Notes: generated from the letters alone by a model not told the origin. 64,000 nt of DNA from Anaerolineales bacterium UBA2181 (GCA_002328075.1 DCVT01000056.1:33940-97939); one strand, 5' to 3'; shown: positions 25,813 to 35,847, counted from the stretch's first letter. Numbers and translations: made by a program.

Positions 25813-27060
25813 ATGGCAATGAGGTCGTTCCTGACCCATGGCGGCTGTGCAGTGCTGCTGATGCTGGTGACCGCCGGCCTATTTCCGGAGTCGGGCGTAC
25901 AGGCGGAGGCTAACCTGCTGCGGAATCCGGGTTTTGAGGAGGGTTTTTCCCTGCAAGCCGGCGTGCAGGAGGTCTCGGTGCCCATTGGCTGGACAGCCTG
26001 GTGGGTACAGGGCTCGACGCAAGAGACCGACCAGGGTTACCTGGTCCGGCCGGAGTACAAGGGCGAAGATAGCCAGGTCTTTGGAAATCGACGAGTGCAC
26101 GGGGGGCGGTTTTCGGCCAAACATTTCAGCTCTTACTCCACCCATGATGCGGGTTATTGGCAGACCGTGAACGTTCCAGCCGGGGCGACACTGCAATTTG
26201 GCGGCTGGGTTCAGACCTGGTCCAGCAGCGGGGATGACCCAGGCCAGGTGGTTACGCCGGGGTATTATCAAGTGCGGTTGGGCATCGATCCGACCGGAGG
26301 GATTGACCCGCTCAGTGAGTCTGTTGTTTGGTCGGAACCAGCTTACGCGGATAACGTTTGGGTGCAACTGTTGGTAAATGTTCGGTCTATCGGATCTTGG
26401 GTGACCGTGTTTGCACGTGGCACGCCTACCTATCGGGTGAAGCACAATGATTCTTACTGGGACGACTTGAGCCTGGTGCAAACAAGTGGGGCAGCGTTCG
26501 CGCCAACCGCTTCACCGACGTTGGCCCCGGCGGTATCGCCCCCGGATCCCGGCACTGGCGCGATCCATGTTGTGGCACCGGGAGAGACCCTGTACCGAAT
26601 TTCGCTTCGGTACAACACCAGCGTTGCGGAGTTGGTGCAACTGAACCAGCTAGCGGATCCTGCCCTCATCCGGGTAGGCCAGCAACTGCTGGTGCAGGTA
26701 GGGACGGGATCAACCGCCTCGAGTCCGGCGTCGACCCCGAATCCAGCCGGTGCGTACCAGGTCCAGGCGGGTGACAGCCTGGCATCCATTGCTCGCCGGT
26801 TCAACACCACGGTCAACGCGCTGGTGGTCGCCAACAACATCGTCAATCCGAATCTGGTGTATCAAGGCCAAACGCTGGTCGTCGTCGGCACGCCGAGTGC
26901 TGGGGCGTCAGTAAGGGTCCATGTGGTCCAGCCGGGCGATACACTGACGGCAATAGCCTCGCGCTATGGAATGACGTACTGGGCACTGGCTCATGCCAAT
27001 GACCTGGCGAGTCCTCACCTGATATGGGCGGGACAGCAATTGGTGATTCCTGGACAGTGA
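25813..27060 (+). CDS. Secreted three-LysM protein with N-terminal beta-sandwich
   Basis: A 415-residue exported protein. A signal peptide (cleavage probably after SGVQA, about residue 34) is followed by a carbohydrate-binding-like domain (about 35-225; LLRNPGFEEGF start, HFSSYSTHDAGYWQTVNVPAG). A Pro/Ser linker leads to three C-terminal LysM modules, starting HVVAPGETLYRISLRY, YQVQAGDSLASIARRF and HVVQPGDTLTAIASRY. LysM binds N-acetylglucosamine polymers, so the protein is probably held at peptidoglycan. No catalytic domain is visible. A second ATG lies two codons in. Confidence 0.9.
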   Translation: MAMRSFLTHGGCAVLLMLVTAGLFPESGVQAEANLLRNPGFEEGFSLQAGVQEVSVPIGWTAWWVQGSTQETDQGYLVRPEYKGEDSQVFGNRRVHGGRFSAKHFSSYSTHDAGYWQTVNVPAGATLQFGGWVQTWSSSGDDPGQVVTPGYYQVRLGIDPTGGIDPLSESVVWSEPAYADNVWVQLLVNVRSIGSWVTVFARGTPTYRVKHNDSYWDDLSLVQTSGAAFAPTASPTLAPAVSPPDPGTGAIHVVAPGETLYRISLRYNTSVAELVQLNQLADPALIRVGQQLLVQVGTGSTASSPASTPNPAGAYQVQAGDSLASIARRFNTTVNALVVANNIVNPNLVYQGQTLVVVGTPSAGASVRVHVVQPGDTLTAIASRYGMTYWALAHANDLASPHLIWAGQQLVIPGQ

Positions 27061-27179
27061 ACGGGCTGGCCACATGCCGGTGACACGGCTGGATGAATCC
27101 TTGGATCGAGAATGATGGGTCGCGTTGGTGAGCCATCTCGGCGCTGGGTTACGCGCGTAGGTTCCTGTGGGAGGACACG

Positions 27180-28190
27180 ATGCCGCTAAACGTGCTGATA
27201 ACTGTCAAACTGCCGGACGAACTGCTGGATCGGATACGGACAATATCCCCAGAGGTCCAGTTGGTGTACGCCCCGGTGAAACGGCCTGATGAATTGCCGC
27301 CCGGTAGCCTGGCTGCTGCGGAGGTGATGTACACCATGGACGTGCTGCCCAGACCAGAGGAAGCACCGCGACTGCGCTGGGTTCAGTTTCAGGCGGCCGG
27401 CATTGACCACGTGGTGGGTCAAGCTCTGTTTGACACTGACACCATGATCACTACCGCAAGCGGGATACACGCGATCCAGGTGGCGGAATATGTGATGGCA
27501 ATGCTTCTGGCCTGGGCGCATCGGCTGCCGAGTCTTTTTATCCACCAGCAACGAGGGATGTGGCCATCCGGACGCTGGGAACGGTTTGTACCCCGCGAAC
27601 TGAACGGCGCCACGATTGGCATCTTGGGGTATGGAAGCATAGGACGGGAGGTCGCGCGGCTGGCGCGCTCCTTTGGCATGCGCGTGCTGGCCACCAAACG
27701 AGACGTGCGGCGTGTGGCAGACGAAGGGCATCGGCTCAGTGGCATTGGAGACCCATCAGGGGAGCTGCCGGATCGCATTTATCCTCCGTCGGCCACTGCT
27801 TCGCTGGTTTCCGAGTGCGATTACGTGGTGTTGTGCCTTCCGCTAACGCAGGAGACGCGCCACCTGATCGATGAGGAGATGCTGCGCGCTTTCAGGCCGA
27901 CTGGATTGCTGGTCAACGTCGGCCGGGGTGGTTTGGTGGATGAGGGTGCGCTGATTCGGGCGCTCAAAAGAGGGTGGCTCGGCGGGGCTGCTCTGGACGT
28001 GTTCGAAGTTGAACCCCTGCCGGCTGACAGCCCATTGTGGAAGATGGATAACGTGATTCTCAGCCCCCATGTGGCCGGTTTCACCCCCACCTATGACCAA
28101 CGGGCTGTGGACCTATTTGTGCGCAATATCCGTCGCTATCTGGAGCATCTGCCCCTTCTCAACCTGGCGGACCCACACATCGGATATTGA
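27180..28190 (+). CDS. D-2-hydroxyacid dehydrogenase
   Basis: A 336-residue NAD(P)-linked dehydrogenase of the D-isomer-specific family. The Rossmann motif is ILGYGSIGREVARLARSFGM, the catalytic Arg lies in NVGRGGLVDEGAL, Glu in DVFEVEPLP and His in LSPHVAGFTP. Family members reduce 2-ketoacids such as glyoxylate or hydroxypyruvate; the substrate is not readable. GGGAGGA precedes the ATG. It is convergent with the kinase operon. Confidence 0.93.
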   Translation: MPLNVLITVKLPDELLDRIRTISPEVQLVYAPVKRPDELPPGSLAAAEVMYTMDVLPRPEEAPRLRWVQFQAAGIDHVVGQALFDTDTMITTASGIHAIQVAEYVMAMLLAWAHRLPSLFIHQQRGMWPSGRWERFVPRELNGATIGILGYGSIGREVARLARSFGMRVLATKRDVRRVADEGHRLSGIGDPSGELPDRIYPPSATASLVSECDYVVLCLPLTQETRHLIDEEMLRAFRPTGLLVNVGRGGLVDEGALIRALKRGWLGGAALDVFEVEPLPADSPLWKMDNVILSPHVAGFTPTYDQRAVDLFVRNIRRYLEHLPLLNLADPHIGY

Positions 28191-28277
28191 ACAGGACCGG
28201 CCGGTCTGGCGGTTGACCGCTATGCGTTTGCAGAGGATCCTTGGCCGCTCCCCGGTTCACTCACCCCGGCGGTGTCT

Positions 28278-30776
28278 TTAGGATGCGGGCGTGACGGGTC
28301 GGACACAGCGAAATCCAACTGTCTCGGAGCGGTAACCCGGCTGATCAGCATAGGTAGAACTGGAGTTGGTCATTCCAATGTCCTGATAGGATCCGCCCCG
28401 GTGGGTGCGCGGGTGCTCGGCCGAGCCTACGACCCATTCGGACGCGTTGCCCAAGAGGTGGTGTACCCCTTGAGGGGTCGCGCCTTCGGCATAGCTGTCA
28501 ACACGTACAAGCCCAGTGCTGCGGTTGTCCAACGAGTTGAGCCGCGATCGATCGGGGTCATTGCCCCAGGGATACGTCCAAAGGTCAGGGCCGCGCGCAA
28601 CACTTTCCCATTCTGTTTCTGAAGGCAACCGCTTGTTGACCTGCTGGCAGTATTCACGGGCTGCCTCCCAGGTGATGTTGACAGCCGGCAGTAGCTCGTC
28701 TCCCTTGGCATACAGGTGGCCCGGCTGGTAGCGGGCGTATTGGATGTTGGTCACCTCATAGCGGTCAATGTCCAGGCCGTTCATTGCGACCATAGCAGCG
28801 TCCAAATCCTCAGCCGTGATGGACGGTGCAAGGCTGGCCGACGGCGACAGATGCAGATGCCCGGCAGTTGCCAGCTGCCGGGCTCCCAGTCCGACCGCTG
28901 CCAATGTGCACAACCCCAACAGAATCCCGAGCCGTCGCCGGGCACCGCGGCTGCCAATTGTCTGGACTCGCACCGCAACGTTGCTTGCCGTACCATGGTC
29001 AGGAGTGATCACAACAGTGGCGCGCGGTCGAGGAGCCGGAGGCAGACGGTCGGGCCGAATATTGACTTTGCCCGTAGCACTCTGGCCGGCAGCCAGCGAC
29101 ACCCGTTTGGGTTCCACCAGCAGCCAGGGCTCGTCACGGCTTAGTTGACACTGAACAGGGTTTCCCCCGGTGTTCACCAATGCGAACTCTTGCGGTTGGG
29201 CTGCGCCCGCGGTCAGGTCAAAAACCAACTCGAGCGGTTGGACCGCCACGCGCGCCTCGGCAACGGTCAACAGAACCTCCAGCATGAGCGGTTTGCTGTT
29301 GTCGGCTGGGGTCACGGTCAGTGTCTCTCGGTGGGTGGAACCGGGTGCAAGTTGGGCAGTGTCCGCCTCGATCAGCAATTCGTCGGTTCCACCCGGCCGA
29401 ACGCCAAAACGGCCGTCGTGCTCGCGCAGCCAGGCAGCCGAACTGGTGACGGTGCCCTGGCTGTAACCCCGGCCGTTGTTGCTGAGCACCACGCGAGCTG
29501 TCTCAAGCCGGCCGGTAATGACCGTGCCCATATTTACCGCAGGTTTGTCCAGTGTCAGCCGGCCCCCTGGCAGCGTGGGAGCGATCTCGCGCAGGAACGC
29601 GTCCAACCCTGCGTCGCGTTCCAGGCTGCTAGAAGTCACCCGCCGCGCAACCTCTGCCACCACTGGATTGTGAAGCGATCGGCGCAACCAATGCTCCAGG
29701 TCTCCACTGTAGAGGATGTCCCGGGCATAGTCCCACTCTTGTTGAGCCAGGCCGACCAAATCGCTCAGTTTCTGGGCGGATTTGCCCGCGGGGAAAGCCA
29801 ACGGTTGCGCCTCTACCAGTGGCTGGTCGGGCATGCATTTGTTGAGCGACTCCCGAAAAGCCAGCGCTGTGCTCCGGGTTGTCACGTCCGGGTCCAGTGC
29901 GGCTCGTAGCGCAAGACGCAGGTTGAGGTCCAAATGATCCAATCGATCGAATTGAAAGGGGTGGTCACGCGGGTCATCGTCGGTGAGGAGGTGGTAAAGC
30001 GTGGCACCTAGGGCATAGACGTCAGAGCGGGGTTCTGAAGCGCCGTGATACTGCTCTGGCGCTGCATACCCCACGGTGCCGTATACGCTCTCCTTGTCGG
30101 CCAACGGAGCCGAAACATATCGGGCCCGGGCGGTGCCGAAATCGACCAGCCACACCTTGTCAGTTTCGGGGTCACGGATGATGTTTGCCGGTTTGATGTC
30201 GTTGTGGATGACAGGTTGCTGCTCGCCTGTATCGGGGTGCGTTCGGCGGCACAGGTAATCCAAGAGGTCGCACAACTGCATTCCAAAGAGCACGACCTGA
30301 TCGAGTGCATATGGAAGGGCAGGAATCAATGCTCCGTGGTCGTCCCGGTGGGTGACCCCGACCTCCAGGTCTTCACCCACCACGTATTCCATCACCAGGT
30401 AATTGCGGCGGCCCTGCGAAAAGTACCCATAGATGTCGGGCACGGACGGGTGTTTGAGCGCTGCGAGAGTGCGGGCTTCATCCTCAAAGCGTTGGTGAGC
30501 ACGCTCTACCTGTTCGCGGTCGTTGCGGTCATAATAATCCAGCATCTCCTTGATGACCACTTCGCGGCCAAACGCTTGCAGGTTTTCCGCCAGGTAAACC
30601 GCACCCATGCCACCCTTGCCCAGGGTGCGCAAGACCCGGTATCGACCGTTGTCCATCAATTCGCCGGCCTCGAGAGGCCCACGCCAGCCAGCGGCGGCAA
30701 TGTCAAGCGGGGCTTGACAGGACGCGCAGTATTTTGCGCCTGGCCGATTGATGAATCCGCAATCAGGGCAGTACAT
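28278..30776 (-). CDS. Ser/Thr protein kinase with zinc ribbon and C-terminal FGE/SUMF1-like domain
   Basis: An 832-residue membrane kinase. An N-terminal zinc ribbon (CPDCGFINRPGAKYCASC) is followed by a kinase domain (about 40-310) with LGKGGMGAVYLAEN, the VAIK-type lysine in EVVIKEML, the catalytic loop IHNDIKPANII (non-RD: Asn in place of Arg) and VDFGTAR. Two beta-sandwich segments (about 420-600) precede one membrane helix (about 612-635) and a short formylglycine-enzyme-like domain (about 662-832; RLPSETEWESVARG, LLGNASEWV, SETVGFRCVR). The last domain would be extracytoplasmic and is probably a sensor. Last gene of the PP2C-VWA-FHA-kinase operon. Confidence 0.92.
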   Translation of the reverse strand: MYCPDCGFINRPGAKYCASCQAPLDIAAAGWRGPLEAGELMDNGRYRVLRTLGKGGMGAVYLAENLQAFGREVVIKEMLDYYDRNDREQVERAHQRFEDEARTLAALKHPSVPDIYGYFSQGRRNYLVMEYVVGEDLEVGVTHRDDHGALIPALPYALDQVVLFGMQLCDLLDYLCRRTHPDTGEQQPVIHNDIKPANIIRDPETDKVWLVDFGTARARYVSAPLADKESVYGTVGYAAPEQYHGASEPRSDVYALGATLYHLLTDDDPRDHPFQFDRLDHLDLNLRLALRAALDPDVTTRSTALAFRESLNKCMPDQPLVEAQPLAFPAGKSAQKLSDLVGLAQQEWDYARDILYSGDLEHWLRRSLHNPVVAEVARRVTSSSLERDAGLDAFLREIAPTLPGGRLTLDKPAVNMGTVITGRLETARVVLSNNGRGYSQGTVTSSAAWLREHDGRFGVRPGGTDELLIEADTAQLAPGSTHRETLTVTPADNSKPLMLEVLLTVAEARVAVQPLELVFDLTAGAAQPQEFALVNTGGNPVQCQLSRDEPWLLVEPKRVSLAAGQSATGKVNIRPDRLPPAPRPRATVVITPDHGTASNVAVRVQTIGSRGARRRLGILLGLCTLAAVGLGARQLATAGHLHLSPSASLAPSITAEDLDAAMVAMNGLDIDRYEVTNIQYARYQPGHLYAKGDELLPAVNITWEAAREYCQQVNKRLPSETEWESVARGPDLWTYPWGNDPDRSRLNSLDNRSTGLVRVDSYAEGATPQGVHHLLGNASEWVVGSAEHPRTHRGGSYQDIGMTNSSSTYADQPGYRSETVGFRCVRPVTPAS

Positions 30777-30838
30777 GGCAATAGGAGCGTCAGGCGTGTC
30801 CTTCCTGCTGAGAACACGCCTTTTGCCGGTGTAGTAGT

Positions 30839-31681
30839 TTATTCCAGGTAGGTCATTACCAGTTTGCCCAGCCGGACCTCGTCGCCGTTCGAGAGTGCGG
30901 CCGGGGTGTGGGGCGCGATCTTTTTCCGGTTTACAAAGGTAAAGTTGGTGCTGTCCAGATCCTGAATAAACGTCAGACCGGCCTCCACGGTCAGTTGCGC
31001 GTGTCGCCGTGAAACGCCCAACTGCTCGCCTTCATGCGGGTTCATGTCGACCGCTGGAAACACTCCGCTGACCGGATCCTCGCGCCCAATGATATAGTCG
31101 CCCTCGGCCGTCGGCAAAGCGATTTCGGCGCCAGTATCGCGTATGATGAATCGCGGCTGCCCAGTGGGTGCCGGCGCTTCAGCCACTGGGATCGCCTCCG
31201 GCAATTCAAGCTCAGGCTCAGGTTCGGCGGCTTGCTCCTCGTTGGCCTCTTCGGCCAACTCTGGCACAACCGGTCCGGGCGCATCCATCCGCAGCCCACA
31301 ATTGGAACAGAAACGGCTGCCGGGCAGGTTCTCTGCATGGCAGGACGGGCATAGGGTCAGGCCGTCTGCCGCCGGTGGCTCTGGGGCCATCCTGGAGGGT
31401 GCCAAGGGAGCGACTGGCGGCAGGGTATCTTCCTCTGGGGCTGTCTCAGTCATGGGCATCTCGGCGACCTGGGGCTGGGCCAGCGATGCGCCGCAGCTGT
31501 CGCAGAAAGCCTCTCCGGGTATGGCGGGCTCACCGCACTGGGGGCACAGCACGCTGTCAACCAGAGAGCCCGCTGCAGGCGCGGCCGCAGGAGGACCGCC
31601 TATGATGCTGGCGCCGCATTGGTCACAAAACACGGCGTCGTCAGGAAGGTCAGCCTGGCATTTTGGACAATGAATCGACAT
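30839..31681 (-). CDS. FHA-domain protein with three zinc ribbons
   Basis: A 280-residue protein. Three four-Cys zinc ribbons (CPKC..CDQC, CPQC..CDSC, CPSC..CSNC) lie in the first 145 residues, separated by Pro/Ala/Glu-rich linkers. The last 100 residues are an FHA phosphothreonine-binding domain with IIGREDP, the GVSRRHAQL core and DLDSTNFTFVN. It should read phosphorylation made by the downstream kinase and removed by the upstream phosphatase. The ATG at 31681 has AAGGAG upstream. Confidence 0.92.
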   Translation of the reverse strand: MSIHCPKCQADLPDDAVFCDQCGASIIGGPPAAAPAAGSLVDSVLCPQCGEPAIPGEAFCDSCGASLAQPQVAEMPMTETAPEEDTLPPVAPLAPSRMAPEPPAADGLTLCPSCHAENLPGSRFCSNCGLRMDAPGPVVPELAEEANEEQAAEPEPELELPEAIPVAEAPAPTGQPRFIIRDTGAEIALPTAEGDYIIGREDPVSGVFPAVDMNPHEGEQLGVSRRHAQLTVEAGLTFIQDLDSTNFTFVNRKKIAPHTPAALSNGDEVRLGKLVMTYLE

Positions 31682-31751
31682 GGTGTTCTCCTTACCATCT
31701 GGCGGGAAGCGCCGGCTCCGTGGATTCGACGGGACCGCCACGCTGCCCTGA

Positions 31752-33026
31752 CTATTCGTCGCCTACCAACTCGTCATCCACCAAGTTCATGGTGAGTTTG
31801 CGGGTTTCGTACCGCAGTTTTTTGGTACCGCTGGAAGACATCTTTCCCTCGGCCTGCAGGCGGTCTGCCTCCTTCTGAGCAGTGTCGGCCAGGTCGGCCT
31901 CACCCAATTCCAGCAGACGGGTGGCAGCCGCACGCAGCTGTCTGCTGGCGGCCAGGGCGTCGCCGGCGGCGGCCGCATCAAGCGCTCGCGTCTGCAGCTT
32001 GTGTGCTGTGACCTTTTCGACGATGTTCATGACCCGCGGGTCATGTTGCCTGGCTGCCTGCGGGTCGGTTGTCAACTCGACGACGATGTCCGTCTTGACC
32101 TTCTCGGCCGTCAAGCCAGCCGAGGGCACGTCGTAGCTTACCTCCGCTTGGGCGACCCGGTACTTGCCAGCGCCGCGGGCCGGTAGCAGCAACTCGATCA
32201 GCACGCTTTGCCCCTGACCTTTGCCGAGCTCACCCAATCCGGCCTGGACGTCGCGGTCGGATAGGTGTTGGGCGCCCAGGCGTGAAATCATGGGCGTTAC
32301 TCGCCAGATGGCGCGGGGCGCAGCTCCGCTGGTCAACCGGAGGACGAGGCTGGCGTTTTGGACCACAGCCGACTGGACAGCCTTGACCGTTCTCTGAAAC
32401 GCGGTTGCGATCTTTTCCGGCCGGTCGATATAGTCGGATGTTCCGCCGCTGGCATCGGCGATGGCATCCAATAACGCTTCAATCCAGTCTTCGCCCAGGC
32501 CAAACGCATGAATGGGAATGCCAGCCGTGCCGGCGCGTTCGGCCAAAGCGATGCAGTTCTTCTCGTCGCCAAAGGTCTCCCCATCGGTGAGCAAGATCAT
32601 GCGGTTAACGCGGTTCGGTCCCAGCTGTTTGTCCAGCTCGGTGAGGCCTTTGCTCATACCAAACGAGATGTGAGTGCCACCGCCGTCGCGTATGCGGTCG
32701 ACAGCCGACTTGAGCACCTGTTTGTCGGCCGCTCTCTGGCTCGCAAAAACCACTGAGGCGGTATCGTCAAATATGACCAGCGAGACGATGTCCTCGGGAG
32801 TGAGCTGGTCTATTGCCATTTTCGCCGCCGACCGCAGATCGGCTATCTTGTGCCCTGACATGGATCCGCTCTTGTCCAGCACCAAACTGAGATTGAGCGG
32901 CATCTGCACGCTTGCCATCGCCTGGCTCGGGGTGGCCTCGATGAGCACGTAAGCCAACTGCCGGGCGCCCGTGACCGGGAACTGGGTCTTGTTCGTTGAA
33001 ACTGTGAGATCGACTTCTCCAGGCAT
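31752..33026 (-). CDS. VWA-domain protein
   Basis: A 424-residue protein with a von Willebrand A domain (about 40-220) bearing a complete MIDAS: DKSGSMS, a later Thr in GGTHISFG, and ILLTDGE. The remainder is a beta-sandwich and a C-terminal helical tail. There is no signal peptide or membrane helix, so it is cytoplasmic. The ATG at 33026 has AGGAGTG upstream and starts 16 bases after the phosphatase stop. It is probably a metal-dependent protein-binding partner of the kinase/phosphatase pair. Confidence 0.92.
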   Translation of the reverse strand: MPGEVDLTVSTNKTQFPVTGARQLAYVLIEATPSQAMASVQMPLNLSLVLDKSGSMSGHKIADLRSAAKMAIDQLTPEDIVSLVIFDDTASVVFASQRAADKQVLKSAVDRIRDGGGTHISFGMSKGLTELDKQLGPNRVNRMILLTDGETFGDEKNCIALAERAGTAGIPIHAFGLGEDWIEALLDAIADASGGTSDYIDRPEKIATAFQRTVKAVQSAVVQNASLVLRLTSGAAPRAIWRVTPMISRLGAQHLSDRDVQAGLGELGKGQGQSVLIELLLPARGAGKYRVAQAEVSYDVPSAGLTAEKVKTDIVVELTTDPQAARQHDPRVMNIVEKVTAHKLQTRALDAAAAGDALAASRQLRAAATRLLELGEADLADTAQKEADRLQAEGKMSSSGTKKLRYETRKLTMNLVDDELVGDE

Positions 33027-33042
33027 GTCACACTCCTGACTA

Positions 33043-34620
33043 TCAAGCAACCAATGCTTCAAACAACACAATGACTACGCTGATATTGTCTTCGCCACCC
33101 GCCAGGTTGGAGCGCCGGACGATCTCATCACAGGCCCGCTGTGGATCGGCCTCCAACAGCAGTACCTCTTCAATGCCGTCCGGCCGCAACATCTCCCAAA
33201 CGCCATCCGAGCAAAGCAGCAGACGATCCCCTGCCTCCAGTGTCTGTACAAAGAGGTCTACCTCAACTTCTGCGGCGTGGCCCAGGCTCCTAAATATCGC
33301 GCTCTTTTCCGGGTGATGGTAGATTTGGTCCGGTTCAATGGCGCCAGCTGCCACCAATTGGGCGACCAAGGAGTGGTCAGCCGTCAGCTGAATCAACTCC
33401 CCACCATGCCACAGATAGGTACGGCTGTCTCCCACGTTGGCCACCAGGACAGACTTGTCTCGCACAACTGCTGCTGTAAGGGTGGTGCCCATGTCGCTGG
33501 CAGAAGATTCCTGCAGTTGACAGATAGCTTGGTTTATCTCCTGCACTGCCTCCTGAAGCACAGCTGGAGGGGTCTCGGGAAGTACAACCTCACCGCCGAG
33601 TTCGGGTAGAAACAGCCGTTGCACGATGACGCGGGCCAGTCCTTCAATGGCTGTCCGGCTTGCCACTTCGCCGCTGGCGTGGCCGCCCATGCCGTCTGCC
33701 ACAGCATACAAACCCAGGCAGGGTTGGCAGTTGTTCTGTAGCACGGGTGCGAAGGTGATTGCCAAAGTGGCATCCTCGTTGATGTCGCGTATCAAACCTG
33801 GATGAGACCGATACGCCACCACGTGGCGCAGGCCGCCTCGGATTGGCCCGGCGTTGTGCACATCGTCTGGCGCGTCGCTCGGTGCGCTCTGTGGGCCAAG
33901 CACTGCATACAGTCGGCCCTCAGCTTCAAACCAGTTTTCGATGCCGCCGTCGGTTTCCTCCTCGAGTTGGATCACAGCCTCACCGGCCATCCGCAAAGAG
34001 CGCAGGCGAATATGTGGAGCCTGGCTTGGGCTGAGCAAGCTGACACCGCACCGGGCACAATAGACGTCGCCTGGCAGTGTCTCGAAATACCCGCATAACG
34101 GACATCGACCGTGGTCAATTGCGTCATACAATATGGTCTCTGGAGTCTCTTCCAATACAGCCGCTATCTCGTATCGGTCCTGACACAACCGCTTTCCTGT
34201 CTCAAGCGGGGGTAGAATCGATTGGGCGGTTTCGTGTTCAGGTTCGGGCAAAGGTGCAACCTCTTCCGGCGGCGACGGTTCAACCGCAACGGCCGAGGTA
34301 GGCTCTTGTGATTCCTGTTCCTCATAATGGTGGGGGGCATCGTCGACCAGAGCCGCCGCTGAGTCTACCGGGTCCTCTGGAATCAGTACGCCCTCGGTTT
34401 CTGGCTCTTGGTCCGGCGAGACACTGGCGCAGGGATCGGTGAGGTGTCCAATCATTGGTTCTGCCGCCGCCGACGGTTCCTCACGCGCGTCCTCAGTCAC
34501 AGGAGGTTCACCGGCCACGGCGACCTCCCCGATTGGAGCAAAGGGCAAGCCAGCTCCGCAGGTCAGGCAGAACCGTGCGCTGGTGCGGTTTTCAGCGCCA
34601 CAATCGGGGCACGCGATCAT
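33043..34620 (-). CDS. PP2C-family protein phosphatase with zinc ribbons
   Basis: A 525-residue phosphatase. An N-terminal zinc ribbon (CPDCGAENRTSARFCLTC), an acidic low-complexity linker (about 35-150) and a second ribbon (CPLCGYFETLPGDVYCARC, about 175-193) precede the PP2C domain (about 270-525). Metal-binding motifs are present: RDINEDA, YAVADGMGGHASGE, VANVGDSRTYLW, LLLCSDGVWEML and GGEDNISVVIV. First gene of the operon; dephosphorylates Ser/Thr and is the natural counterpart of the kinase. Confidence 0.94.
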   Translation of the reverse strand: MIACPDCGAENRTSARFCLTCGAGLPFAPIGEVAVAGEPPVTEDAREEPSAAAEPMIGHLTDPCASVSPDQEPETEGVLIPEDPVDSAAALVDDAPHHYEEQESQEPTSAVAVEPSPPEEVAPLPEPEHETAQSILPPLETGKRLCQDRYEIAAVLEETPETILYDAIDHGRCPLCGYFETLPGDVYCARCGVSLLSPSQAPHIRLRSLRMAGEAVIQLEEETDGGIENWFEAEGRLYAVLGPQSAPSDAPDDVHNAGPIRGGLRHVVAYRSHPGLIRDINEDATLAITFAPVLQNNCQPCLGLYAVADGMGGHASGEVASRTAIEGLARVIVQRLFLPELGGEVVLPETPPAVLQEAVQEINQAICQLQESSASDMGTTLTAAVVRDKSVLVANVGDSRTYLWHGGELIQLTADHSLVAQLVAAGAIEPDQIYHHPEKSAIFRSLGHAAEVEVDLFVQTLEAGDRLLLCSDGVWEMLRPDGIEEVLLLEADPQRACDEIVRRSNLAGGEDNISVVIVLFEALVA

Positions 34621-35028
34621 GTCACATTGCCTCCATATTCCTGATTCACCTGTTCACGTCCGGTGGACGCACCGGCTCGCACAACCTCTCGCAGAGTTGC
34701 TGGCTCTACACAGTACGTGTTCAGCAGCACATAGTCGCAAAGCCTGCATGCCACCGGCCATATTATACCCGGGAACGGATCTCGCATGCAATCCATTTGC
34801 CGGCTGGGCGAGCACCCGCGCGGTTGGAAGAGGTGTCTCGCCGGTTTCAGCACCGTGTGATATAATGTCGAATGTCGATTCAAAAGAACCATCATGCCCA
34901 CCCCAATCCCAACTGATGTCGGCCGTATCCGGCGGTGGTTCCGACCCCACGACCAGCCCGCTGCAGCCAAATCACCCAACTTTGCGGTTGGATCACCTAC
35001 GAAAGCTGGATGTTGAGAAGGAGTCACG
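34621..35028. other. Divergent intergenic region with two promoters
   Basis: About 400 bases between the phosphatase operon and mutM. Contains the minus-strand promoter (34762-34791) and a plus-strand extended -10 TGA-TATAAT at 34858-34866, 160 bases before mutM. No gene seen. Confidence 0.5.
34762..34791 (-). promoter_or_regulatory. Promoter of the PP2C-VWA-FHA-kinase operon
   Basis: On the minus strand TTGCAT, 18 bases, TATAAT; leader about 135 bases. Confidence 0.6.
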
Positions 35029-35829
35029 GTGCCTGAGCTTCCCGAGGTCGAGACCACGGCTCAGCTGTTGGGCCCAGCTTTGGTGGGGTCGACCATTGTG
35101 GACGTGCAGCTATCTTGGCCGCGTCACACCCCTGATCCGGAGCGTCTGATCCGTGAATTGCCGGGTCACGCTGTTCGAGATCTGGGACGGCGAGGGAAAT
35201 ACCTGGTTGTCGGTCTGGAGCCATCCGATCGGACTTTGTTCGTCCACCTGGGCATGAGCGGGCGGCTCACGGTGCGACCGGCAGATGCGCTGCCGGACCC
35301 ATATGCCCGTACGGTGTTTGTCCTGCAGGACGGACGGCAGTGGCGTTTCGCCGACCCGCGCAAGTTCGGTCGGGTGCTCCTGGTGGCTGACCCGGAAGAG
35401 GTCACAGGAAGGTTGGGACCGGAGCCGTTGGCCGGCGAGTTCACTGCTGATTGGCTGGCCGCCGGAATGGCGGCAAGGCGCCGAGCGGTCAAACCTCTGC
35501 TCCTGCAGCAGCGTTTTCTGGCAGGTTTGGGCAACATCTATGCGGATGAAGCGCTTCACCGGGCAGGTGTCTCGCCTCGGCGGGCGGCTGACAGTCTGAA
35601 AACCGGCGAGGTAGTCAGGCTGTGGGAAAGCATCCGGGAGGTCCTCAACGAGGCCATTGCTCACCATGGCACCAGCCTTGACTGGGTTTACCCCGACGGG
35701 GGCATGCAGGAGCTGCTGCGGGTTTACGGGCGGGCAGGCAAACCTTGCCTGGCCTGTGGCACACCCGTGGAGCGGGAAGTGCTGGCGCAACGGAGCACCC
35801 ACTACTGCCCGCGATGCCAACCAGGCTGA
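35029..35829 (+). CDS. mutM: Formamidopyrimidine-DNA glycosylase
   Basis: A 266-residue Fpg/MutM that removes oxidised purines and nicks abasic sites. The N-terminal PELPEVE carries the catalytic Pro (after Met removal) and Glu. FVHLGMSGRL, the LLQQRFLAGLGNIYADEALH helix-two-turn-helix, and the C-terminal zinc finger CLACGTPVEREVLAQRSTHYCPRC follow. It starts with GTG after GAAGGAG. Confidence 0.97.
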   Translation: MPELPEVETTAQLLGPALVGSTIVDVQLSWPRHTPDPERLIRELPGHAVRDLGRRGKYLVVGLEPSDRTLFVHLGMSGRLTVRPADALPDPYARTVFVLQDGRQWRFADPRKFGRVLLVADPEEVTGRLGPEPLAGEFTADWLAAGMAARRRAVKPLLLQQRFLAGLGNIYADEALHRAGVSPRRAADSLKTGEVVRLWESIREVLNEAIAHHGTSLDWVYPDGGMQELLRVYGRAGKPCLACGTPVEREVLAQRSTHYCPRCQPG

Positions 35830-35847
35830 GCAAACGGGCGTTTCCGG

